From Planctomycetes bacterium UBA2386 (lineage in GTDB: Bacteria > Planctomycetota > UBA1135 > UBA2386), in assembly GCA_002343845.1 (NCBI GenBank), contig DDSQ01000003.1, forward strand, positions 1-20,820: a stretch of 20,820 bases of DNA. Direction: 5' to 3'. Within the stretch, counting starts at the first letter, position 1; the number at the start of each line of letters is the position of its first letter. The notes beneath the pieces are model-generated. The model searched no databases and was not told where the DNA came from. It saw nothing but the letters and a program-made list of their open reading frames with translations. Below, piece by piece: positions 13,862-20,820 of the stretch. Both the position numbers and the translations under genes were made by a program.

Positions 13862-15360
13862 GGTGCCCCCCGGCGCAGCCGTTCGGTGCGCCCCAGCATG
13901 GCCCAGCGCGGCGTGGTGTTGCGGCGGTCGGACGCCGGGCCGCCCTCCATCGACGCGCCCGCGCGCTCCGCCGTCAGGAAGCGCGCCGCGGCCGCGGCCA
14001 ACGCCGCGAGTTCGGACTGGGCTGCGGTCGGCTTCTTGTCGATGCGCTCGAGGATGCCGGTGTCGTAGTCGCCGCGCACGAATTCGTCGCTGCGCAGCGT
14101 CGCCAGGGCCGTCGGCAACGACGTCGAGACGCCGACGATGCGCAGTTCGCGCAGCGCGCGGATGCAGCGAGCGATCGCCTGCTCGCGGTCGGCGCCGTGC
14201 ACGACCAGCTTGGCCAGCATGCTGTCGTAGAACGGCGTCACTTCCATGCCGCGGAACAACGCGCTGTCGAGGCGCACGCCCGGCCCACCCGGCAGGTTCA
14301 CGCGCGAGATGCGGCCGAGCGACGGGAAGTAGTTGTTCGGGTCCTCGGCGTTGACGCGCACCTCGATCGAGTGCCCACGCGGCTCGGGCACGGGCGCCAA
14401 CTTCTCGCCGGCCCCGACGCGGATCTGCTCACGCACCAGGTCGACCCCGAACCGCATCTCGGTGACCGGGTGTTCGACCTGCAGGCGCGTGTTCATCTCG
14501 AGGAAGTAGAACTTGCCCTCGCTGTAGAGGAACTCGACGGTGCCAGCACCGACGTAGCCGACGGCGCGCGCAAGGTCGCACGCAGCCTTGCCCATCGCCG
14601 CGCGCAGCTCCGGCGTGAGCGCCACGCATGGCGACTCCTCGACGAGCTTCTGATGCCGCCGCTGCACACTGCACTCGCGTTCGCCGTAGTGCACGACGTT
14701 GCCGTGCTTGTCGGCCATCACCTGGATCTCGACGTGCCGCGGGCGCGTGACGAACTTCTCGAGGTAGACGCGGTCGTCGCCGAACGCGCCCTTCGCCTCG
14801 GCGCGCGCCATGTGGAACGCCTCGAGCAGGCCCTTCTCGTCGCGCACGATGCGGATGCCCTTGCCGCCGCCGCCGGCCGCGGCCTTCAGCATCACCGGGT
14901 AGCCGACCTGCTTCGCCGCCGCCGCCAGCCGCGGCTCGTCGACGTCTTCCTGCAGCCCGGGCACCAGCGGCACGCCGGCCTTCATGGCGATCTTGCGCGC
15001 TTCGACCTTGTCGCCCATCGCCAGGATCGCCGCCGGTGGCGGGCCGAGGAACTCGATGCCCGCGTCCTTGCACGCCTGCGCCGCATCCTCGTTCTCGCTC
15101 AAGAACCCGTAGCCGGGGTGCAGCGCGTCGCAGCCGGTCGACTTCGCGGCGGCGATCACCTTGCCGATGTCGAGGTAACTCTCGCTCGGCTTGCTGCCGC
15201 CGAGGTGCACGGCCTGCGTGGCGCGGCGGACGTGGAGCGCGGTGCGGTCGGCGTCGCTGTAGACCGCGACGGTCTCGATGCCCATCTCCTGGGCGGTGCG
15301 GATCACGCGCAGCGCGATCTCGCCGCGGTTGGCCACGAGGATGCGTCGGAACGGCGGCAT
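13858..15360 (-). CDS. accC: Biotin carboxylase subunit of an acyl-CoA carboxylase
   Basis: This 500-residue enzyme uses ATP and bicarbonate to carboxylate the biotin on the carrier protein encoded next. The biotin-carboxylase N-domain (FRRILVANRGEIALRVIRT) leads into the ATP-grasp domain, which has the glycine loop AAGGGGKGIR (161-170), the RECSVQRRHQKLVEE motif (228-242) and the metal and catalytic segment FLEMNTRLQVEHPVTE (286-301). The C-terminal domain contains RGHSIEVRVNAEDP. The core ends near residue 445; a further 55 residues, Ala- and Arg-rich, form a tail not needed for catalysis. The ATG at 15360 agrees with the family start; its ribosome site is weak. The symbol accC is a family label: it may belong to a propionyl-CoA carboxylase, given the carrier's BT-like region and a pccB-like gene at the right end. 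Confidence 0.92.
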   Translation of the reverse strand: MPPFRRILVANRGEIALRVIRTAQEMGIETVAVYSDADRTALHVRRATQAVHLGGSKPSESYLDIGKVIAAAKSTGCDALHPGYGFLSENEDAAQACKDAGIEFLGPPPAAILAMGDKVEARKIAMKAGVPLVPGLQEDVDEPRLAAAAKQVGYPVMLKAAAGGGGKGIRIVRDEKGLLEAFHMARAEAKGAFGDDRVYLEKFVTRPRHVEIQVMADKHGNVVHYGERECSVQRRHQKLVEESPCVALTPELRAAMGKAACDLARAVGYVGAGTVEFLYSEGKFYFLEMNTRLQVEHPVTEMRFGVDLVREQIRVGAGEKLAPVPEPRGHSIEVRVNAEDPNNYFPSLGRISRVNLPGGPGVRLDSALFRGMEVTPFYDSMLAKLVVHGADREQAIARCIRALRELRIVGVSTSLPTALATLRSDEFVRGDYDTGILERIDKKPTAAQSELAALAAAAARFLTAERAGASMEGGPASDRRNTTPRWAMLGRTERLRRGAP

Positions 15361-15654
15361 GGTCGGCCGCGCAGGGTAGGCGGTGGTGCGGCGGGCGTCG
15401 AGGGCGAGGACTTCCCTACTGCTCGGCGTCGCTCAGCCGGCAGGCGCGGCGGCCAGCAGGCGTCGCCAACATTCGAGGCGCGCTCCCGGTCAGGGGCGAA
15501 GATGCCCGCAACGCGGCGTGCGCCCGACGCGCGAGTTCGCCGTCACGCAGGCGGCGCCGTCCCCGAGCACCCGCACTCAGAACGCCTCGCGTAGCTGTGC
15601 TCACGGCGCCCGCCCGGCCTGGACCGAGCCTTGCCGATGTCGTCGCGGCCCCGC
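15361..15654. other. Non-coding stretch between biotin carboxylase and the secreted-protein gene
   Basis: No reading frame in these 294 bases resembles a protein; the short ones are Arg/Ala-rich frames typical of GC-rich filler. The region should contain the terminator of the secreted-protein gene (right) and the promoter of the biotin carboxylase gene (left). I could not point to a specific hairpin with a T-run or to a promoter consensus. Confidence 0.5.
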
Positions 15655-16764
15655 TCAGTACGCAATCAGGATCTGGTGGCCGTTCGAGGCGATGTATCCG
15701 ATCGACGTGCTGTTCGAGAACGCCACAGCCTGCGCGGTCAACAACAGGTTGGGACTCAGGGTCGCCGGAATCGGCAACGTGAACACACCCGTACCACCCG
15801 CAACCGCGAAACTGAAGGCGCCGAAGGTGGCGTTGGTGTGCGCGAAACAGCCCGCCATGCCAATCGGGCCCAGGTCCTGGCCGGGCACGACCGCGGCGTC
15901 ACCGAAGGCGAGAAAGGCGACGGGCTGCAGCGAGGGCACGCCGGTCGTCTGCAACGAGTAGTTCGCATTGCCGATGAACGGCGCGTTGTTCGAGGCGAGC
16001 GACAAGCCGAAGCACCCGGCGCCGTACGACGTCGTCGCGGCACACGGGCCTTGGGACGGCGGGAACCAGGGCGAGACCGACCATTGCGCGAAGGACACGG
16101 GCGACAACACCAGAGTGCTGCTGGCCAGGTCGAAGGCGTTCGGCGTCCACCCGAACACGCTCCACTGCTCGAACGTCGCGTTGCTGCCAATCAAGCCACC
16201 GGCCGACAGGTTCGAGGACCACGCCGTGCCACCAAAAGGAGTGAGCCCGGTGATGCCCTCACCGAAGTAGCGACTCGTGGCCACGTTGGTGGCGCCTGCG
16301 CTCCACTCGAACAGTACCTCGCCAGTGATGGCGAGCGTGAGTCGCATGCTGAACTTGTTCGCCGGGTTGCCGTACTCGTGCATGTTGCGCCACGTCACCA
16401 CGCAGAAAAGCCCGGTGGTGTTGTCCAGCCAGACGCCGGCATCCGTGCCTCCGGCAACGACGTCGGTCCACAACGGAGCGATCGCCGGATACGTCTGCAG
16501 AGTGCCCACCGATGGCGGGGTGCCCGCTGGAGGCGGCGGGAACCCGATCCAGGGGACGGGGAACACGACGCCCTGGTCGCTGACGTAGATGTGCGTCATC
16601 AGCGAGCCCAGGAACGGGAACATGAACCCGATCGGCTGCACCGGGTAGATCGTGTCCGGCGTGTTGCCGAGCAGGATGCCCGTCGGCGGATTGCTGAAGC
16701 AGCTCTGGGCGGGCACCGCGAAACCAACGAATCCGACTGCCAGGGCGGTGAGAGCGAGGCGCAT
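15655..16764 (-). CDS. Secreted protein with a possible nidogen-like domain and planctomycete C-terminal module
   Basis: This 369-residue exported protein has a signal peptide ([20 protein letters not shown]), with cleavage probably near residues 18-21. Residues about 45-175 follow the outline of the nidogen-like (NIDO) domain. They contain [19 protein letters not shown], then AIAPLWTDV, then FCVVTWRNM, then a [13 protein letters not shown] strand ([11 protein letters not shown]). This domain is otherwise known from animal extracellular-matrix and bacterial surface proteins; the match is by eye. Residues 241-369 ([16 protein letters not shown] onward, with [10 protein letters not shown]) resemble a beta-rich module I have seen at the ends of many planctomycete secreted proteins; its role is unknown. 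It is rich in Asn, Ser, Thr and Gly and poor in Lys and Arg, as surface proteins often are. A strong AAGGAGAA lies 8 bases before the ATG (16773-16780). Confidence 0.75.
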   Translation of the reverse strand: MRLALTALAVGFVGFAVPAQSCFSNPPTGILLGNTPDTIYPVQPIGFMFPFLGSLMTHIYVSDQGVVFPVPWIGFPPPPAGTPPSVGTLQTYPAIAPLWTDVVAGGTDAGVWLDNTTGLFCVVTWRNMHEYGNPANKFSMRLTLAITGEVLFEWSAGATNVATSRYFGEGITGLTPFGGTAWSSNLSAGGLIGSNATFEQWSVFGWTPNAFDLASSTLVLSPVSFAQWSVSPWFPPSQGPCAATTSYGAGCFGLSLASNNAPFIGNANYSLQTTGVPSLQPVAFLAFGDAAVVPGQDLGPIGMAGCFAHTNATFGAFSFAVAGGTGVFTLPIPATLSPNLLLTAQAVAFSNSTSIGYIASNGHQILIAY

Positions 16765-16914
16765 CTTGGTGGTTCTCCTTTCGTGCTGGGGGCGGGGAGT
16801 CGCGGGTGTAGCAAGAACAAGCGGCGGCCCCGGACCACAGAACTCGCGCGATCCTGTCGCTCGAACTCGCCGTCGTCAAGGTGGCGTTCCTTCGGTTGCG
16901 GTCGGAGGAACTCC
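16765..16914. promoter_or_regulatory. Intergenic region between the secreted-protein gene and the protease remnant
   Basis: These 150 bases carry the leftward ribosome site AAGGAGAA (16773-16780) and presumably the promoter of the secreted-protein gene. The right part (about 16851-16890) translates in one plus-strand frame to [12 protein letters not shown]. That resembles the DLAVLKV strand of HtrA-type proteases and may be part of the decayed protease gene that follows. Confidence 0.35.
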
Positions 16915-17166
16915 ATGGCCTTCGCAGTCACGACGCCGATCAACCCCGGCAACTCGGGTGGTCCGTTGTTCCATCTGCGCGGCGAGGTGGTCGGCGTGAA
17001 CAGCGCCGACTACCGCTGCTTCCAGGGCCTCAACTTCGCGATCCCGGCGAAGTACGTGATCGACTTCTTGAACAACCGCGAAGCCCTCGCCCTCGACAGC
17101 ACACGCAGCGAGAACGGCGTGCACTACTTGCCCGCACCTCGGCGCCCGCAGCCCGCTCCGAAGTAG
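16915..17166 (+). pseudogene. C-terminal fragment of an HtrA/S1C-type trypsin-like serine protease
   Basis: The 83-residue frame contains [20 protein letters not shown], the catalytic-serine motif of DegP/HtrA proteases (serine in GNSGG). It then has VVGVNSADY and [15 protein letters not shown], the two strands that normally close the protease domain. Everything before the serine motif, including the His and Asp of the triad, is missing in this frame. About 30 codons upstream, in another frame, [10 protein letters not shown] (16857-16886) resembles the strand that carries the catalytic Asp, though it would have Glu. A deletion plus a frameshift would explain both. A good GGAGGAA lies just before the ATG, so a short product might still be made, but it could not be an active protease. 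No PDZ domain follows; the Pro-rich end ([12 protein letters not shown]) looks natural. Confidence 0.65.
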
Positions 17167-17244
17167 CGCCCAGCACTCGGCGCCACCGCTCCCACCCCGT
17201 GAGGTTTCGATGGCGCCTCGACGCGCCACGCCTACGGTGACCGC

Positions 17245-18561
17245 ATGGCCGGCAACCTCCCGCCGATCTCACCGCTCGCACGCCTCGTCCGCTCCGAGGC
17301 CTTCCCCGGCATCCTGCTCGTAGCGTCCGCCCTGTTCGCGATCGCGGTCGCGAACAGTCCCTGGTCCGAAGGGTGGAGCCACCTCTGGCACGCCGACTTC
17401 GCGATCCGCCTCGGCGACGCTGCCATCCAGAAGAGCGTCGCGCACTGGATCAACGACGGCCTGATGGTGCTGTTCTTCTTCTTCGTCGGCCTCGAGATCA
17501 AACACGAGGTCCTCGACGGCGAACTGCGCACGTTCCGCCGAGCGGCCCTGCCCGTCGCGGCGGCGATCGGCGGCATGGCCGTGCCGGCGGCCATCTACGC
17601 GGCCGTCGTGGGGCTCCACGGCGATCCAGCGGCAATGCGCGGCTGGGGAATCCCGATGGCGACCGACATCGCGTTCGCACTCGGCGTGCTGGCTTTGTTG
17701 GGCAAGCGCGTGCCGCCGAGCCTGAAGGTGTTCCTCGCGTCGCTGGCGATCGCCGACGACCTCGGCGCGGTGATGGTGATCGCGATCTTCTACACCGACG
17801 AGATCGCGTGGCAGTACCTCGGGATCGGAGCCGCGGTCCTGGCGGCGTCGTTCACCGCGAACAAGCTCGGTGTGCGCAAGACCTGGCCGTACGTGGTCCT
17901 GGGCCTGTTGCTTTGGGCCCTGTTCCTGCAGTCCGGCGTGCACGCGACGATCGCCGGCGTGGCCCTGGCACTGACGATCCCGGCGCGCCGCAAACTCGAC
18001 GAAGTCGAGTTCACCGCGCGTGGGCGCGCGCTGCTCGACGAGTTCGACCGCGTCGGCGACCCGGATCCGCTGACCAACGCCCAGCAGCTCGAAGTCGTGC
18101 ACGAACTGCAGCAGCACGCCTGCGCCGTGCAGGCGCCGCTGCAGCGCATGGAGCACGCGCTGCATGGCCTGATCGCGTACTTCATCGTGCCGGTGTTCGC
18201 GCTGGCCAACGCCGGCGTCGACGTGCGGGTAGGCCTCGCCGATGCCATCGAGCACCCGGCCGCGCACGGCGTGGCGGCTGGCCTGCTGCTCGGCAAGCCG
18301 CTCGGCGTCCTGGTCGCGACCTGGCTCGCGTGGCGCCTGCTGCGCTGCCCGCTGCCGGAAGGAACGACCTGGCGCCATCTGCACGGCGTCGCCTGGCTCG
18401 CCGGCATCGGCTTCACGATGTCGCTGTTCATCGACAGCCTCGCGTTCGCTGGCATGCCGGCGGCGTTCGAAGCCAGCAAGGTGGCGATCCTGGCGGCGTC
18501 GGGCGTCGCCGGCACCATCGGCTTCCTCGTGCTGCGTGGCGCGCCCGCGGCGAAACGCTAG
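17245..18561 (+). CDS. nhaA: Na+/H+ antiporter NhaA
   Basis: This 438-residue inner-membrane protein exchanges cytoplasmic Na+ for external H+, giving salt and alkaline-pH tolerance. It has about eleven to twelve hydrophobic segments. The key residues are in place: Asp141 in MATDIAFALG, the Asp171-Asp172 pair in AIADDLGAVMVIAIFY (transport-site aspartates equivalent to E. coli Asp163/164), and Lys351 in LLLGKPLGV (equivalent to Lys300). The motifs FFFFVGLEIKHEVLDGEL, SGVHATIAGV and GIGFTMSLFI are family hallmarks. A hydrophilic insert at about 250-300 (EFDRVGDPDP, QQLEVVHELQQHAC) is longer than in E. coli but common in other phyla. The ATG at 17245 is followed at once by the family-like N-terminus; only a weak GGTGA precedes it. 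The Gfo/Idh gene starts 12 bases after the stop. Confidence 0.95.
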   Translation: MAGNLPPISPLARLVRSEAFPGILLVASALFAIAVANSPWSEGWSHLWHADFAIRLGDAAIQKSVAHWINDGLMVLFFFFVGLEIKHEVLDGELRTFRRAALPVAAAIGGMAVPAAIYAAVVGLHGDPAAMRGWGIPMATDIAFALGVLALLGKRVPPSLKVFLASLAIADDLGAVMVIAIFYTDEIAWQYLGIGAAVLAASFTANKLGVRKTWPYVVLGLLLWALFLQSGVHATIAGVALALTIPARRKLDEVEFTARGRALLDEFDRVGDPDPLTNAQQLEVVHELQQHACAVQAPLQRMEHALHGLIAYFIVPVFALANAGVDVRVGLADAIEHPAAHGVAAGLLLGKPLGVLVATWLAWRLLRCPLPEGTTWRHLHGVAWLAGIGFTMSLFIDSLAFAGMPAAFEASKVAILAASGVAGTIGFLVLRGAPAAKR

Positions 18562-18573
18562 AACGACGCGAGC

Positions 18574-19650
18574 ATGAACCCTCTCAGCGTGCTCGTCGTC
18601 GGCTGCGGCAACATGGGCAGCTCGCACGCGCGGGCCTACCGGCGACTGGCCAAGGACTTCCGGCTGGTCGGCCTCGTCGCGCGCGGGCGCGAATCGCGCG
18701 AGAAGCTGGCGGCGGAACTCGGCGGCGTGCCGACGTTCGCGGACTTCGAGCAGGCCTACGCGGCGACGAAGCCCGACGTGGTGTCGATCAACACGTATCC
18801 CGACACCCACGCCGCGATCGCGCGCACGGCGCTGCGCTCCGGCTCGCACGTGTTCGTCGAGAAGCCGCTCGCCGAGACCGTCGCCGAAGCGCAGTCGATC
18901 GTCGATCTGGCGCGCCAGCACCGCCGCAAGGTCGTGGTCGGCTACATCCTGCGCGTGCACCCGGCGTGGCAACGGTTCGTCGAGGTGGCGCGCACGCTCG
19001 GCAAGCCGCTGGTGATGCGCATGAACCTCAACCAGCAGAGCCGCGGCAAGGACTGGCGCACGCACAAGGCGCTGATGGACTCGATGTCGCCGATCGTCGA
19101 CTGCGGCGTGCACTACGTCGACGTGATGTGCCAGATGACGCGCAGCAAGCCCGTTCGCGTGTCGGCGATCCAGGCGCGCTTGTCCGACGAACTGAAGCCC
19201 GGCATGTACAACTATGGCCAGCTGCAGGTGACGTTCGCCGACGGCTCGGTCGGCTGGTACGAGGCGGGCTGGGGGCCGATGATGAGCGAGGTCGCCTACT
19301 TCGTGAAGGACGTGGTCGGGCCGAAGGGCTGCGTGTCGATCGTCGATCGCGCGGGCGAACGCGCCGCCGGCAGCGCCGACGTCGACTCACACACCAAGAC
19401 CAACTCGCTGCGCGTGCACTGGCAGGACCGCGACGCGCAGGACCAGTTCGTGAAGAAGGACGAGTGGATCGACACGAACGACGAACCCGACCACGACGGG
19501 CTCTGCCTGCGCGAACAGCAGTTCCTGCTGCGCGCGATCCGCGACGACGTCGACCTCGGCGACCACCTCGCCGACGCGGTCAACAGCCTGCGCATCGTGC
19601 TCGCCGCTGATCAGGCCGCGCGCGAGGGGCGCACGATCGAGCTGGGCTGA
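18574..19650 (+). CDS. Gfo/Idh/MocA-family NAD(P)-dependent oxidoreductase
   Basis: This 358-residue cytosolic dehydrogenase probably acts on a sugar or sugar-like substrate. The N-terminal Rossmann fold has VLVVGCGNMGSSHARAY (6-22). The catalytic Lys97 lies in VFVEKPLAET, and the second-domain motif DCGVHYVDVM (176-185) carries His180, the usual acid-base residue pair with Asp176. The substrate cannot be predicted: the family covers glucose-fructose oxidoreductase, inositol dehydrogenases and many more, and no sugar-pathway gene is adjacent except the distant mutarotase. It probably forms a transcription unit with nhaA from the 12-base gap, although the functions are not obviously linked. 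A weak ribosome site precedes the ATG. Confidence 0.9.
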   Translation: MNPLSVLVVGCGNMGSSHARAYRRLAKDFRLVGLVARGRESREKLAAELGGVPTFADFEQAYAATKPDVVSINTYPDTHAAIARTALRSGSHVFVEKPLAETVAEAQSIVDLARQHRRKVVVGYILRVHPAWQRFVEVARTLGKPLVMRMNLNQQSRGKDWRTHKALMDSMSPIVDCGVHYVDVMCQMTRSKPVRVSAIQARLSDELKPGMYNYGQLQVTFADGSVGWYEAGWGPMMSEVAYFVKDVVGPKGCVSIVDRAGERAAGSADVDSHTKTNSLRVHWQDRDAQDQFVKKDEWIDTNDEPDHDGLCLREQQFLLRAIRDDVDLGDHLADAVNSLRIVLAADQAAREGRTIELG

Positions 19651-19655
19651 CCAGC
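19641..19655. terminator. Weak hairpin between the convergent Gfo/Idh and HEAT genes
   Basis: GCTGG, a five-base loop and CCAGC span the end of the oxidoreductase gene and the 9-base gap to the stop of the HEAT-repeat gene. A five-pair GC stem with no T-run is weak evidence, and it is listed only because of its position between convergent stops. Confidence 0.2.
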
Positions 19656-19659
19656 CTCG

Positions 19660-20493
19660 TCACTTCAGGGCGTCGATCGCCGCGCGCACGCGCTTGCGGA
19701 ATCCCTCGTCGGGATCGTTCGCGAACGGCTGCAGCGCCTTGCTCGCAGCCGCCGGATCGTCGTGGCCGATCCGCGCGAGCGCCGACGCCGCCTGGCCGCG
19801 CATGTCGACGCCTTGCTTGCCATCGCACACGAACGCCAGCAGCTTCGGCGCCTGGGCTCGCGCCGCCTTGCCGATCGCGTGCAGCGCTTCGAACGCCGGG
19901 ATGCGCGCTCCGGGCAACTCGGTGTTGTCGAGCGCGAGCTCGAGCAGCGCCGGCGCGGCCGGCGCGGCGGCCTCGCCCATCGAACGCAGGATCTCGGCGC
20001 AGCGGCCCGAGATGCCGCGTCGCTTCATGCCCTTCTGCAGATGCGGCAAGGCGGGAGCACCGATCGCCACGCACGCGGCGGTCACGTTGTCGGAGAGTTC
20101 GGAGCCGCCCTCGCCGCGCTGGAAGATCGCGAGCATCTCGGGGACCAGCGAAGCACCTTCGGCGCCGAGCTCGCCCACTGCCAGGGCGGCGCCCGAGGCC
20201 CGCGACGTGTCGCCGAGCGCCGCCTTGATGCGCGGGATTGCCGCCTTGCCGACCTTGCCGAGCGCCCTGCCCGCGGCCCGTCGCACCTCTGGCAGCTCGT
20301 CGGCCAGCGCCTGCGACAGCGCCGGAATCGCCGGCGCCGCCTTGGGCCCGAGCGCCGCGAGAGCCACGCAGGCGCTCGAGCGACTTGCGGCCGTGGGAGA
20401 GCCGAGATCGCGCACCAACGCCGCGACGTTGTCCTGGCCGGTCCCGAGCGCGACGAGCAGGGTCCCCACGACGACCACTCGGAACGGGTGCAT
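19660..20493 (-). CDS. Exported HEAT-repeat protein
   Basis: This 277-residue protein consists of an N-terminal signal-like segment (MHPFRVVVVGTLLVALGTG) followed almost entirely by HEAT/PBS-lyase-type helical repeats. Repeats are visible as SRSSACVALAALGPKAAPAIPAL, EVRRAAGRALGKVGKAAIPRI, AEILRSMGEAAAPAAPAL, PAFEALHAIGKAARAQAPKL and MRGQAASALARIGHDDPAAA. Such solenoids act as binding scaffolds; no enzyme domain is present. The ATG at 20493 is preferred over GTG at 20526 because it puts the hydrophobic core directly after a short positively charged n-region; this choice is not certain. It follows the carboxylase gene on the same strand by about 40 bases and may be co-transcribed, though no functional link is evident. 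It would be periplasmic or anchored if the leader is not cleaved. Confidence 0.8.
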   Translation of the reverse strand: MHPFRVVVVGTLLVALGTGQDNVAALVRDLGSPTAASRSSACVALAALGPKAAPAIPALSQALADELPEVRRAAGRALGKVGKAAIPRIKAALGDTSRASGAALAVGELGAEGASLVPEMLAIFQRGEGGSELSDNVTAACVAIGAPALPHLQKGMKRRGISGRCAEILRSMGEAAAPAAPALLELALDNTELPGARIPAFEALHAIGKAARAQAPKLLAFVCDGKQGVDMRGQAASALARIGHDDPAAASKALQPFANDPDEGFRKRVRAAIDALK

Positions 20494-20535
20494 CGCCCCA
20501 GTATGCACGCCCTGCCCTGCGGTCACAGCCCCGCC

Positions 20536-20820
20536 CTACAGCGGGATGTTGCCGTGCTTCTTCGGCGGGTTGCTGTCGCGCTTGCTGCGCAGCAGTTCGA
20601 GCGCCTGGATCAGCATCGGTCGCGTGCGCCGCGGTTCGATCACGTCGTCGACGTAGCCGCGCGCCGCCGCCTGGTACGGGTTCGCGAACTTCGCCTTGTA
20701 GTCGGCGACCAGCCGCTTCTCCTCGGCCTTCGGGTCCTTGGCCGCCGCGATCTCGCGCCGGAACACGATCTTCGCCGCACCCTCGGCCCCCATCACCGCG
20801 ATCTCGGCCGACGGCCAGGC
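20536..20820 (-). CDS. pccB: Acyl-CoA carboxylase carboxyltransferase (beta) subunit, C-terminal end; N-terminus outside window
   Basis: Only the last 94 residues are in the window; the gene continues past the right edge. AWPSAEIAVMGAEGAAKIVF is the conserved carboxyltransferase segment that binds acyl-CoA and carboxybiotin. The end, RTRPMLIQALELLRSKR and PKKHGNIPL, is typical of propionyl-CoA carboxylase beta chains. The enzyme transfers CO2 from biotin to an acyl-CoA, making for example methylmalonyl-CoA. Its likely partners, biotin carboxylase and carrier protein, are encoded on the same strand about 5.2 kb downstream (13361-15360). An acetyl-CoA or methylcrotonyl-CoA substrate cannot be excluded from this fragment. 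Confidence 0.9.
   Translation of the reverse strand, partial: AWPSAEIAVMGAEGAAKIVFRREIAAAKDPKAEEKRLVADYKAKFANPYQAAARGYVDDVIEPRRTRPMLIQALELLRSKRDSNPPKKHGNIPL

Noticed and set aside
15416..15604. Small minus-strand frame of 62 codons between biotin carboxylase and the secreted-protein gene
   Set aside because: Arg/Ala-rich filler with no ribosome site or motif.
17269..19113. A 614-codon minus-strand frame opposite nhaA and the Gfo/Idh gene
   Set aside because: It spans two well-identified plus-strand genes, is rich in Arg/His/Asp without any motif, and mirrors their codon structure.
1..20820. Mobile elements, CRISPR arrays, tRNA or rRNA genes
   Set aside because: No transposase, integrase or toxin-antitoxin motif, no regularly spaced direct repeats and no tRNA-like or rRNA-like stretch was noticed by reading; a dedicated scan was not possible.

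Overview
The window is a dense, very GC-rich bacterial chromosome segment, most likely from a Planctomycetota bacterium. The evidence for that phylum is indirect. A secreted protein (15655-16764) has a C-terminal module I associate with planctomycetes. There are many accessory HEAT-repeat, Gfo/Idh and trypsin-like proteins, a stand-alone CoaB, and a strong bias to G/C at third codon positions. No rRNA, tRNA, CRISPR array, insertion sequence or prophage gene was recognised.

Layout from left to right. (1) A minus-strand coaB-type gene runs off the left edge (1-308). Divergent from it is a four-gene plus-strand operon (457-6181) for a tripartite MacAB-TolC-like efflux system: TolC-type outer-membrane protein, unusually long membrane-fusion lipoprotein, ABC ATPase and MacB/FtsX-type permease. 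(2) Converging on it is a minus-strand block (6198-10733) that reads, in transcription order, ptsI (PTS enzyme I), a protein with four Myb/SANT-like repeats, a STAS-domain protein, a PAS-type soluble histidine kinase and a single-domain response regulator. Two junctions have 4-nt start/stop overlaps. (3) On the plus strand (10813-13354) follow a two-transmembrane coiled-coil protein of unknown function, a ten-cysteine CWC-type protein and a D-hexose-6-phosphate mutarotase. (4) On the minus strand is a biotin carboxylase plus a biotin carboxyl carrier protein (13361-15360). Upstream of these, a secreted protein with a possible nidogen-like domain is also on the minus strand (15655-16764). (5) A plus-strand fragment of an HtrA/S1C-type serine protease (16915-17166) looks like a decayed gene. 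It is followed by nhaA and a Gfo/Idh oxidoreductase. (6) The right end carries, on the minus strand, a HEAT-repeat exported protein and the C-terminal end of an acyl-CoA carboxylase beta subunit (pccB-like).

Functionally the window holds an envelope efflux operon, a signalling block that joins a PTS phosphotransferase to a two-component pair and a STAS protein, and the parts of a biotin-dependent acyl-CoA carboxylase dispersed over about 7 kb. The part I find most worth testing as an undescribed system is the 4.5-kb ptsI / tetra-Myb / STAS / kinase / receiver block, because enzyme I has no HPr or enzyme II gene beside it and is translationally coupled to an unfamiliar repeat protein. Whether it works as one pathway is inference.
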